Source of the DNA: Gracilaria caudata
Taxonomy: Eukaryota; Rhodophyta; Florideophyceae; Gracilariales; Gracilariaceae
Length of the DNA stretch: 15,936 bases
Assembly: GCA_030374735.1 (NCBI GenBank)
Contig: JASCIV010000600.1
Coordinates: 1-15,936 of the forward strand
Direction of reading: 5' to 3'
A program made the translations under genes and the position numbers. Below are positions 8,125 to 15,463 of the stretch, piece by piece. Every line of letters begins with the position of its first letter. Position 1 is the stretch's first letter. The notes beneath the pieces are model-generated. The model did no database searches. It was not told where the DNA came from and saw nothing but the letters and a program-made list of their open reading frames with translations.

Positions 8125-8655
8125 GGCCGCGGGCGAGCGACGCGTCTACGATGCGCATGGCTGCGCGGCTGCCGTGGACGACGACGCTATCTTAAATGCC
8201 ACACCGCTGCTAGCGACGCTGCTGCTCGCCGTTGTTTCCCACGCTGAATTTAGCGGCGCGCGCGGTGCGTGGGTGTGAACTTGAAGTTCAGCACTAAACG
8301 GGGCCACCACTGCGCGCGCGGAGCGCGCGCTGTTTTCAAAGAGGGCACGGCGACGCGCCTTCATTTCACAATTGTTCGCATTCAAACTTGAACGTGCGCG
8401 TGCGCCGCGACTTCGCAGTTTGTGCTCATTGTTTTGTGTTGCGTTACCGAGCTACGCAGAAGCTGCGCCTCTTGCGGCTTTCATCGACGCGGCGGCGTCT
8501 CGCGATTGCGTTACGCTGCGCGTGCGCTGCGACAGGGTGCGTGCGCGATATTTTCCACAATGGCTGTGGCGATTGGTCCGGCGCGCGCCATGTAGTAAGT
8601 GGCACTATGACGCGTCGGGTGCGCAGACCCTGTCAGCGCCCGCGCCTGGAATACG

Positions 8656-8864
8656 TCAAAAGCAATGTACACGCAAGCGCTGCACGCTACCATCGTACCC
8701 GTGCAACGCTGCTTCCGAAATGAACCGTGTCGCGCCCCACACTCCTTTCAACAGCACCGAAACAAGCTGTTTCCTGTCTCCCTCCGCGTCGTGTCTGGCT
8801 TTCCAGAGCATTTTGCACGCGATCTTCGCGAATGGGTCACTGTTGAGCGTGGTCTGTGCGCACG
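8656..8864 (-). CDS. Possible 3' exon of a GC-rich gene
   Basis: This stretch has the most protein-like composition of the 8100-9500 interval: charged and balanced, containing NSDPFAKIACKMLWKARHDA, RKQLVSVLLKGVWG and ATRFISEAALHGYDG, ending at TGA 8656-8658. It is preceded by a plausible splice acceptor (CCCTTCACAACAG, ending at 8865). Upstream in the same frame the sequence is Cys/Thr/Ser-rich and less convincing. No matching donor could be fixed, and two plus-strand frames stay open across the same DNA. I recognise no domain. Confidence 0.22.
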
Positions 8865-9220
8865 CTGTTGTGAAGGGATGAACCCAGGAGATGTGGCAAA
8901 TGGTGGTATCGCTGGTGAGTGCACCACTGCATGCGGCGGAAGAGCAATGCTTGTTGGTGTATAGGAAGGCGTTTGGCGGCGTGGTGAATTCGGTGCGCGT
9001 GCTGATGGCGCGCTTGATGCTACATGTGAGTAGTTCCACAATGAACGTGCTATGGACTGTGGCTTGCAGCATGCAATGCACAACCGCATGTCTGCTGATA
9101 GCAAACGTGTGCACACGATGAGGTACATACGCACACGCTCGTCGCCGGTGGAGGCGTACGGGATGACGGCGCAGCTAGGCAAACCGGCCGAAATGCTGTC
9201 GACGCAGATAATCATACGCG

Positions 9221-9550
9221 TTGTCGATGGAGCACGCGCAGATGGCGTTGGTGGCGTTCTTGGACGCCAGCGGCGAGACCTGGCGAAGCAGACTGCACGT
9301 GCCGCTGGCGGCACTGACGCGCGTGCAGACGGTGCTGATGAGTCAGAAGGCGAGCGGTAACGCGGCGCTGCTGGTGCGCTCAGTGGGTGGCGGCGGTGGC
9401 GGTGGCGGCGTGACGGACCCAAGGAGGCTGGCGTTGGATGCGTCGATGCCCCGCCCGCACTCACCGGGCGGTGACGGAAAGCGTTCCTCTCTCGTGCACC
9501 CAATATCGTGTACTGCGCCACCAACGGCCGGACCGGTGTTGTGCAGCTGA
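9221..9550 (+). CDS. Protein-like plus-strand frame, possibly a relic
   Basis: From the ATG at 9227 the frame reads MEHAQMALVAFLDASGETWR, then VPLAALTRVQTVLMSQ, a Gly8 tract encoded by a (GGCGGT)-like run at 9386-9411, and a Pro/Ser-rich tail, ending at TGA 9548-9550. Codons are GC-rich at the third position. It opens right after an in-frame TAA (9209-9211) with no clear promoter. A minus-strand frame across the same DNA is also open, so strand assignment is uncertain. No family recognised. Confidence 0.22.
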   Translation: MSMEHAQMALVAFLDASGETWRSRLHVPLAALTRVQTVLMSQKASGNAALLVRSVGGGGGGGGVTDPRRLALDASMPRPHSPGGDGKRSSLVHPISCTAPPTAGPVLCS

Positions 9551-9605
9551 GAGACGCGGCACCATCTACTGCGCCGCAACGGGCGCACCGGTGATGTGCA
9601 GCTAA
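9511..9605. repeat. Degenerate tandem duplication, about 40 bp, period 56
   Basis: 9511-9550 begins TACTGCGCCACCAACGGCCG, and 9567-9605 begins TACTGCGCCGCAACGGGCGC. The two copies align with one single-base gap and a handful of substitutions, and both end in GTGCAGCT followed by GA or AA. Weaker similarity extends upstream of each copy. In one plus-strand frame the copies would encode YCATNGRTG-like and YCAATGAPV-like peptides. Confidence 0.7.
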
Positions 9606-9723
9606 ATCACCAGAGCTTTCCCGTGAACTGCGACAAGATGTTGGCCCTGTCGAGGTCGCTGTACGACAGCTTTTTACGTCTCAATGTGTATCTTCGACAT
9701 GTGTGTTGCATACTTGGCCATTC

Positions 9724-11007
9724 TTACTTAACGGTACTGCCCGTATGAAAAATGATGGCTACAACATTGTCGAAGATCTTCATGTCATCTGAGAGTATGA
9801 CTTCCTGTACAATAAGGATGTAGTAGAGTTTCCTGAGATCATCCTTGATCAACGTGAGAGAGTTCGTCATCATTAACGTTTCCCCACCTCCACGAGAGAC
9901 CGGTTCCATACCATTTCTGTCCACCACCTTCGCGAAGTAAATGGCGGTCGTTTTCCGCAGAGATCGCCAGAACCCCGATATGTTGCAGAACAGCCTGGGC
10001 TCTAGAGTACGACGAGATCCATATGAAGACTCGTACTCCAGTGTACTGGATATTATGCTACGATTTTTTGGACCCTCTCGGTTGAGACCATGCAATGCGG
10101 ACAGCAAAGGATAAGCGGTGCATGTTTCTTCTTCACTTTGCCGTGGAGAACGCGCAGATCTCTTTCTTCGTACCAGTCCCTCCCGTGCCACTTCCATATC
10201 ACCTGACGCCGTCCAAGAGGCCATCACTGCGTTGTTTCTACTCCCAGACAACGCAACACTGAGGGGAACATATCCAACAATGTCAAGTATCAACGTGATA
10301 TAATCATCCCACAAGTTCACCGCTTGATCAGAAAATGAGTCGTAAATAGTAGCATTATCATGCGACAAAGGAATCAAGACTTTGTCGAATCCAGCTTGGT
10401 GCGTTTTCTTGACTTAGTCACGAATATTAGAGACATATAATCTCCTAAAGGTCTTCTCGTCAGACAAGGTCAGTTTTTCCATCCAGGCTGTCTTCTTGTC
10501 ACCCTCTTCCTGAGCTACATTATGTGCTATTTCGCGGTGCATTGTAGCGAAAAGGTGCCATTGTAATCCAATACATAGAAAAACAATCATAATAGGCAGG
10601 TCCGTAATCCAAGGCGGGCTATTTTTCTTTATGTCTGTCAGCCATTCAACGGCAATTGCGGCTCTCTTTCCAAACATTAGTGCCCTTTTTTCTTCATCTT
10701 CTCGAAGCAAAGTTTCCAAGCCACTTATTATGGAATGCAAGGGTACTGTACTTCCAGCATTTGCTGGAAGGTAAGCGTTACAGTCCTGCACGACGCAAAT
10801 GCGACTACTGTATGCGTGGAGCTCAAGGAGTGATTTGCTCAGAGTAAGACACTTCAGCGTACTCAAGGACATCGGCAGCGTCTCTACCGCGTGGTATCTC
10901 AACCACCGGGATCGGACAGTCAGTAGATGCTTTGCGAGGTATAAAGCACTGCGCCCACGGCATCTACGTAGAGTTAGAGAAGCCAAGCACAAGCGAACGA
11001 CAGCTAC
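9724..11007 (-). pseudogene. Unrecognised gene interrupted by one TAA
   Basis: One reading frame stays open from 11007 to TAA 9724-9726 except for a single TAA at 10414-10416 (...LYVSNIRD-stop-VKKTHQAGFDKV...). Composition is clearly protein-like on both sides of the stop: LETLLREDEEKRALMFGKRA and DKKTAWMEKLTLSDEKTFRR before it, and AVNLWDDYITLILDIVGYVP and DDLRKLYYILIVQEVIL after it. The first ATG is at 10872; codons upstream of it look less convincing. LPIMIVFLCIGLQWHLFAT could be one membrane segment. No splice pair removes the TAA, so a disabling mutation is likeliest. Past the final TAA the frame stays open for 38 more codons (to TGA 9607-9609) with RRKKLSYSDLDRANILSQF, hinting that the terminal stop may also be a mutation. 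I recognise no domain. Confidence 0.5.
10751..10770. repeat. Short perfect hairpin, 9-bp arms
   Basis: CTTCCAGCA and TGCTGGAAG flank TT. It lies inside the broken gene at 9724-11007, coding for part of LPANAGS on the minus strand. Confidence 0.7.
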
Positions 11008-11010
11008 TCA

Positions 11011-11390
11011 CAGTCGATAGCAGTAAAGTGTGCTTCAGTTTTTGCATTGGTCTACAACTACTCTTTACATAGCGCAGGTAAGAACGAATCTACATGTTGG
11101 AAAGTTTGGGTATCAAGAAGATTTTCAGTTTGGCCCTTTTTTCTTTGCTTGCCGTGTACAAGCATCAATGCGAACAAAAAACGCGCAGTGATGAAGCTCT
11201 TACTACATCATTGCGTTTCACCTGAGGCAATGAGCAATAATATAGAGGTAGCTGCAGGAACTTGATTCGTTTTGCGAGATGTGTCACTGACCGATCTGCC
11301 TTTGATCGCCTATAAACACATCAAACAGCACTACGAGGCACCCTTCATAGGCCTTTGGCGCAGTTATGCGGCAAGATCAGCTGCATAACT
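11011..11390 (+). pseudogene. Protein-like plus-strand fragments, unrecognised
   Basis: After a plausible acceptor (GCTACTCACAG, ending 11010) the plus strand reads SIAVKCASVFALVYNYSL, with a donor-like GCAG|GTAAGA at 11080/11081 and an acceptor-like GATTTTCAG 51 nt later; this interval is a multiple of three and stays open. It continues as NANKKRAVMKLLLHHCVSPE to TGA 11263-11265. The same frame then resumes as RDVSLTDLPLIAYKHIKQHY and APFIGLWRSYAARS to TAA 11388-11390. The second piece is convincing as protein, the first less so. Lesion, intron or separate exons cannot be told apart. Confidence 0.28.
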
Positions 11391-11630
11391 TCTGGAGAAG
11401 CTCACTCAGTCCAAAACAGGCCCCCTGCAGAAGAGCACGTTTTGCAAAACGAGTTTGCTACGCCAGATGCGTCACTGTGGAAGTCGTTCGCAAAGTTCTG
11501 CATCTGTTCTGCCCTCGATTGCAGCATCACTGCGCTCAGCGCAGTGATGCAGATGCAAGTAGCAAAAATATATTATTCCACTTCAATGTGTATCTGTACA
11601 CCTACTGAAAGAAAAATATACTCATATTGA
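11355..11630 (+). CDS. Hypothetical plus-strand frame overlapping the fragment above
   Basis: A 91-codon frame opening at a TTG, containing SGEAHSVQNRPPAEEHVLQN and DASLWKSFAKFCICSALD and ending in an AT-rich tail at TGA 11628-11630. It could be the frameshifted continuation of the protein-like frame at 11266-11390, because the two overlap by about 35 bp. A third plus-strand frame also stays open here, so confidence is low. Confidence 0.18.
   Translation: MAQLCGKISCITSGEAHSVQNRPPAEEHVLQNEFATPDASLWKSFAKFCICSALDCSITALSAVMQMQVAKIYYSTSMCICTPTERKIYSY
11524..11550. repeat. Perfect hairpin, 13-bp arms, 1-nt centre
   Basis: GCATCACTGCGCT (11524-11536) and AGCGCAGTGATGC (11538-11550) are exact reverse complements around a single C at 11537, the same geometry as the 323-351 hairpin. 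Confidence 0.8.
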
Positions 11631-11921
11631 TGGAATGAATTCAACAGAAATTTGTAAACAATAACTGTTACTGCACCCCGTGTGAGTCTTCTAGATTTCT
11701 AAGCAGAAAAAAATGCTATTCTTATGGCTTAGATAGTTAATTTTTTCCCTATGAACATATGGGGAGGGCTACCCGGCCTCAAAACGTGACATGGATAAAG
11801 ATCTTTTTCTGCTGCTGGTCTAAACCAAAGATAGAAGAAGACTAGGCAACAACTTTCCTTATGTGCTTTCTCACATTTGTTGCTCTTGCTAGTCCTGAAG
11901 AGATATGCATAGTAAGGAACC
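11631..11921. other. AT-rich spacer, no gene seen
   Basis: The minus-strand frame that stays open through 11729-12118 is Phe/Lys/Cys-rich and looks like a shadow of the better frame at 11922-12164. I see no other structure. Confidence 0.5.
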
Positions 11922-12164
11922 CTAAATATTGAAAGAAAAAACGGGTACGGCAATGTCAAGATACGAGATAGCGTGCACATGGAGTAGCTTCTCTTCCATT
12001 TGGAAGAGGCGCTCTTGCTCTTCCAAAAAAAATTGGCGCAGAGTTCCAGCCAAAACTCTGTTGGAAAGCCAAAAAGAGGGGTGCGTTCTACCACGCATAT
12101 CTTCAAAACTACTCCCATCTTTTATGCCGTAATACGTGCCTTCAAGAGTTAGAACAAAGATCTT
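11922..12164 (-). CDS. Probable orphan exon or gene fragment
   Basis: An 80-residue open frame, bounded upstream by TAA 12165-12167 and ended by TAG 11922-11924. Composition is strongly protein-like: KIFVLTLEGTYYGIKDGSSF, HPSFWLSNRVLAGTLRQFF, then a helical, heptad-like LEEQERLFQMEEKLLHVHA and YLDIAVPVFSF. The first ATG is at 12098, codon 23, after good coding sequence, so the frame probably starts inside an exon or has lost its start. A perfect CTCTTCCA-TT-TGGAAGAG inverted repeat (11991-12008) lies within it and codes for part of the Gln/Glu-rich helix. I recognise no family; YYGIKDGSSF could be an enzyme strand-turn, but that is a guess. Confidence 0.4.
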   Translation of the reverse strand, partial: KIFVLTLEGTYYGIKDGSSFEDMRGRTHPSFWLSNRVLAGTLRQFFLEEQERLFQMEEKLLHVHAISYLDIAVPVFSFNI

Positions 12165-12343
12165 TTACATGCACATGATTTGAAGCGAATTCAGCAAATA
12201 GGAAAAGATTGGAGCTCAGGTTAAGATTGCCATTTGCACGATTTTCCGACCTTTTCCATGTTCACCGGACAAGGGTTATAGGTTCTAAAATAGAAACATT
12301 GTTATAGCTTCTATTCTTGTACTCTCTGCAGAAAACTGCGAGG
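12165..12343. other. Spacer, no gene seen
   Basis: AT-leaning DNA between the orphan exon and the ankyrin relic. No protein-like frame was found. Confidence 0.45.
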
Positions 12344-12362
12344 TCAAGGAGTGCGAATAAAA

Positions 12363-12383
12363 GCCTCGCGCTTTGCGCGAGGC
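12363..12383. repeat. GC-rich hairpin, 9-bp arms, TTT loop
   Basis: GCCTCGCGC and GCGCGAGGC flank TTT. It sits about 20 bp before the last stop of the ankyrin relic, inside its tail codons (LPRAKREAF on the minus strand). It could fold in RNA from either strand. Confidence 0.7.
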
Positions 12384-12663
12384 AAACCACGATGGCAGGA
12401 ATCCAAGCTTCGTGGGTGTGCCCTTTTGTTCTCGCCTCCTCCCGACTCTTTTGAACCGTCTTCCGTCCTGTTCGTCTTCGCATCCAACTCGGCCCGACTT
12501 TCAGCAACATGCACGAACGTCGCGTGCCCGCCACGGGCGGGCGTTGTGCAGCGCGGTGAGGCCGCTCTTGTTTGCGCGATTCACGGACGCGCCGCGGAGA
12601 AGCAGCGACTGCACGGCGGCCACGTGGCCACGCCGCGCGGCGTGGTGCCCCGCGCCGTGCCAT

Positions 12664-12764
12664 GGCTGTCGGCGGCCATAGGTGACCGGTCGGTGACTGG
12701 TCAACGACCTTGCTGTGCAATTTTTTTTTTGCGTTGTTTTTGTCCGTTTGTCCCGTCGTGCCAT
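12664..12764. mobile_element. About 100-bp insertion in the ankyrin gene
   Basis: CGCCGTGCCAT (12653-12663) and CGTCGTGCCAT (12754-12764) are near-identical 11-mers bracketing the inserted sequence, like a target-site duplication with one difference. The insert holds two tandem 11-mers, GGTGACCGGTC and GGTGACTGGTC (12681-12702), and a T10 run (12721-12730), which is A10 on the gene strand. It could be a small retroposed or MITE-like sequence. With no family match and one mismatch in the flanks, this is a suggestion only. Confidence 0.35.
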
Positions 12765-12873
12765 TGCGGTCGGCGTGCTTCACGCTGGCGCCGCGCTCCA
12801 GCAGCGCGTCCACCGCGGCGAGTTGTCCGTTCAACGCGGCGGAGTGCAGCGCTGTCCAGCCGCTTCCGTTCGC

Positions 12874-12910
12874 TTCGTTCACGTTGGCGCCGCGCGCCAA
12901 CGTGAACGAA
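12874..12910. repeat. 17-bp perfect inverted repeat, 3-nt centre, in ankyrin codons
   Basis: TTCGTTCACGTTGGCGC (12874-12890) and GCGCCAACGTGAACGAA (12894-12910) flank CGC. On the gene strand it spans the codons for RSFTLARGANVNE. The inner TTGGCGC/GCGCCAA is the normal ankyrin LARGAN coding sequence. The outer complementarity coincides with the extra RSFT codons. Confidence 0.9.
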
Positions 12911-13001
12911 CGCAGCGTTTGCACGCGCGGCAGGTCGCCGTCGTCGGCAGCGTCGAGCAGCTCGTGCCGATCGCCCATCGCTGCCGCCGTGCGCGCTGCT
13001 C

Positions 13002-13452
13002 GTGCTCCAATTCGTCGCAGACGCGCGCCTTTGTACCCAGCCGCACTCTTCTGCTCTTAGGGCCAGCACCACTTGTCCGCTGTTGCGCAGTCATCATCAG
13101 TATGCCAGTTATGTGTCTGGCCCATGTGGTAAGCTTGCCGAGATTGAGCAGCGCATATCAGAGTCGCCGGCCAGACAGAGAGTGCCCATAAACAAACATC
13201 ACATGAATGAGTTACTTGTACTTTGTGTGCGTCAACGACTCATAGCATCATTTGCACACGTGCTTGAGCACTTCTCTACGTGACGCCCCAAATCCGTATG
13301 GCATGTCTACAGCTGCAGGGTACACATCGCAAGCGCCATTTCTACTAGACAATGCTTGTCTTGTGAACAACTACCCTTCCTTAACACGTCTGCCAGTGGA
13401 ATGTGAAACATTCTTTTCCTCCCATCTACAAACAGTTTCTAACGGAGTCTGA
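13002..13452 (+). pseudogene. Unrecognised plus-strand gene with one frameshift
   Basis: A protein-like frame runs to TGA 13281-13283 with YASYVSGPCGKLAEIEQRI, PARQRVPINKHHMNELLVL and IASFAHVLEHFS. The next frame then carries DAPNPYGMSTAAGYTSQAPF and LVNNYPSLTRLPVECETFF to TGA 13450-13452. The two halves overlap near 13275-13283, and a single extra base there explains the switch. There is no confident start: the frame is open back through the ankyrin antisense DNA, and an acceptor-like GTTGCGCAG ends at 13090. A GGTAAGC at 13128-13134 is donor-like. It converges on the minus-strand gene ending at 13516, leaving 63 bp. I recognise no domain. Confidence 0.42.
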
Positions 13453-13515
13453 GACACGATTTGCTGATGGTACTCTTTTTCTATCTTCTTCTTAGTTTGT
13501 GTCCTCAACTCAGGT

Positions 13516-14685
13516 CTAACTGGAGCTTTGAGTGCCAAGCACGGCATGCACATATTGCCAGAACCTTCGTCCACAATCATTAATTCCCAGTGCCAGCACC
13601 AAAACGTAGTCACAAACAACCCCTAGCCTGACGCCCCCAAGCCAGTCAGCGACATACGCAATCGCGTAAGAAGTCGAAAGTCTTCTGCTGTCCGGGAAGA
13701 CGCTGACACTAGTAAGCTGAAGAGATTCCCCATTGCCTTCAATTCTCTTCACAGCACTCCAGTCGTACTCATTTCGCAAACGTGACACCTTCGTAGTTCT
13801 ATACTGGCAATCACCCCTTCCAGTACAAATGTCGGCGTAGGTGCGAAGTTGACAAGAGAGGGGCGATCCGCTCCGACAATGGCGAAGCAGGTGTCCAGGG
13901 GTGCCACATGGCAGGCCTGGAATACATACAACTCGGGAAGCTTCTCGTTCGCGAAGGATGCCGTCGCTGTGCCCGTGCTCCTTTAGCCATGTCGTTTCCA
14001 CACAATCTGGAACAAAAAGAGGTTCCTCTTCAATCAAGGCAGGCGAAGGGATTGGAGAGTCGTCCCTATTACAAATGCATCCGCTTTCGTACCGCATGTG
14101 AGTTTCGTTATAGATTGTAGACGAGGAGAAACATAGTGAAACAAACTGTTGTCAACAATTGAAGAATAACAAATGAGTTAGAATTCGCGGTTTCGTGTTT
14201 GCCAATAGAAGAGAAAGACATACCCCAGTGGAGCATTCGCATCTACAGAGAAAAGCTTCGCTCAGCACTTCGCCGTCAGCAGCACGCGAATAGTTCAAGC
14301 ACTCCATGGGTTCATCCAATAGTTCTGAGCCCCCTGAGCCACGGTTTGAGCCAGGACATGTTCGATCCGCCGATTCATTGGTTACATTCACTGCAGCGCC
14401 CATGGCGGATTGCATGAAGAACGAAACTGTGAGTAAAATGAGGCGTTATGCTATTGAGCAGCAAGGAAGGAAGAGCTTACCGGATGGTGGGATAGGTATA
14501 CCCAGCCTTTTCGGCAGATGGTCCCCTTTCTCTCCGAAGGAAGTTCGAGCTCCGCGGGCATGTGAAGTGTATCGAAGAAATGGTGTCGGACTCAATCGGG
14601 CAGAGATGCATATCTGCAGAGTAGAAAAGATAAGCACTACCTGTACGAGCGAAAAGAAAAGCCTCGATGGTTGAAGAAGCTTCAT
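13516..14685 (-). CDS. Three-exon secreted/membrane Cys-rich glycoprotein
   Basis: Model: exons 14685-14481, 14426-14224 and 14145-13516, 345 residues. Intron 1 (54 nt) is GTAAGC...CTCACAG; intron 2 (78 nt) is GTATGT...CTAAC...ACAACAG. Both joins keep phase (1 and 0). The start MKLLQPSRLFFSLVQVVLIF resembles a signal peptide cut near CISA|RLSP. The middle has sequons NVT, NES, NYS and NET and cysteine clusters (LCRCECSTG|FVSLCFSS, SGCICN, VVCIPGLPCG, DICTGRGDCQ), suggesting disulfide-rich, EGF-like spacing. VRLGVVCDYVLVLALGI could be a membrane segment near the end. Intron 2 and exon 3 are the solid part. Exon 1 is less sure: another frame over 14480-14770 (NQQTQDEASSTIEAFLFART, YLFYSADMHLCPIESDT) also looks coding and could feed exon 2 via the phase-1 donor ACAG|GTAGTG. 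Stop is TAG 13516-13518. No family named. Confidence 0.5.
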
Positions 14686-14727
14686 CTTGGGTTTGCTGGT
14701 TGTGTGTTCGTGCCGTCAGCATCTGAT

Positions 14728-15170
14728 TCAGATCGCCATCAAATCGGGCGACAATGTCTTTATGTATGGAAAGGGATCGGGAAGCTCGGAGGTGTTGAAC
14801 AACGTTTGAACGCTTTCAACAGTGCATCCTTGTTTTCTTTTAGCATGAGAGGTTGTGAGCTCTCGCGATAATGTTTCTGACTGAGGTTGAAGCCATTATT
14901 GGAGCTTGCAGGAAAGTGACGCCATTAGCAACTTGTAAGTAGTTGTAATTGTTTGGTAGGTGTTCAACAGCATGGGCTCAGTCAAAACAGATTTTGACCG
15001 AGTACCTGGATCGAACGAAGCACTTCCAAATCTATTGCTCTGGTCCAGAATACACTTTGAGTCATTGGTTCCTCTTCTGTTTTTTTTTTTTTTTGTACTA
15101 CAACGAATGGAAGATCGTAGGGATAGTACCAAGGGTACTGAAGTGGGACATTGCCTGTGGCAACCGACAT
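14728..15170 (-). CDS. Two-exon candidate upstream of the Cys-rich gene
   Basis: From ATG 15168-15170 the frame reads MSVATGNVPLQYPWYYPYDL, crosses an A15 run (KKKKT), then MTQSVFWTRAIDLEVLRSIQ. There CAG|GTACTC (15006/15005) can pair with CCTCAG (14881), a 125-nt intron with a TGCTAATG branch-like motif, in phase 0. It continues as SETLSRELTTSHAK, VESVQTLFNTSELPDPFPYI, ending at TGA 14728-14730. It may instead be internal exons of the same gene as 13516-14685, since signal-like and coding frames continue on both sides. The A15 run is a likely slippage site. Function unknown. Confidence 0.3.
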
Positions 15171-15463
15171 GGCGTAGTCGTGTTTCGGGAATACACGTAG
15201 CTTTCGTAGCAGAAACAAACACGAGTGGAACGTGTACGACTTGGAGTAAAACGGAGAAACTAACAATTTGGCAAATCATTCGCGAATTAACAAAAATTAA
15301 CAAAGTCTTTGCATATGTTTTTCGGTGAGCACCAAAGGTGAAACTTCGCAAACGTGGTCGCAGCGAAGATGCACCGAGTTCGGTCGCTCGCTTCGTTGGA
15401 TGGTCAAATGAGAAACAAGTAGGTTGGATAGTCATTTCTTCTTCTAATCCAAACGTGTTTGGT

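Larger units (their letters stand above)
12344..12978 (-). pseudogene. Ankyrin-repeat gene with three lesions
   Basis: It begins with ATG at 12976-12978 (MGDRHELLDAADDGDLPRV) and encodes ankyrin repeats: GANVNEANGSGWTALHSAAL, VDALLERGASVKHADRNGTT, and in a second frame HHAARRGHVAAVQSLLLRGA then VNRANKSGLTALHNA. After that a third frame continues GGHATFVHVAESRAELDAKT to TGA 12344-12346. Lesions: four extra codons (RSFT) between VQTL and LARGANVN inside a 17-bp perfect inverted repeat; about 100 bp of foreign-looking sequence with an A10 run splitting a repeat near 12664-12764, flanked by near-identical 11-mers; and a one-base C gain near 12540 that breaks LHNA-ARGGH. Ankyrin arrays mediate protein-protein binding; no partner domain is visible. 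An unusual intron could explain the middle lesion but lacks GT at its edge. Confidence 0.8.

Noticed and set aside
8372..8881. Plus-strand 169-codon ORF in the GC-rich tract
   Set aside because: Rich in Arg, Cys, Ala and Ser with no balanced acidic content. The minus-strand frame at 8656-8864 explains part of the DNA better, and GC-rich DNA has few stops on any frame.
8748..9524. Minus-strand 258-codon ORF
   Set aside because: Low-complexity Ser/Pro/Arg/Ala composition typical of antisense to GC-rich DNA. No ATG-supported start and no motif.
10414..10416. Reassignment of TAA to glutamine, since two protein-like frames (transposase and 9724-11007) read through TAA
   Set aside because: The intact 1,152-codon NLR frame has no internal TAA although it holds many glutamines, all CAA/CAG. 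Reassigned TAA would be expected many times. Mutation explains the two cases better.
12721..12730. T10 run as an RNA polymerase III terminator of a small RNA gene
   Set aside because: No A/B box or tRNA-like fold was seen upstream. The run sits in an insertion within an ankyrin gene.
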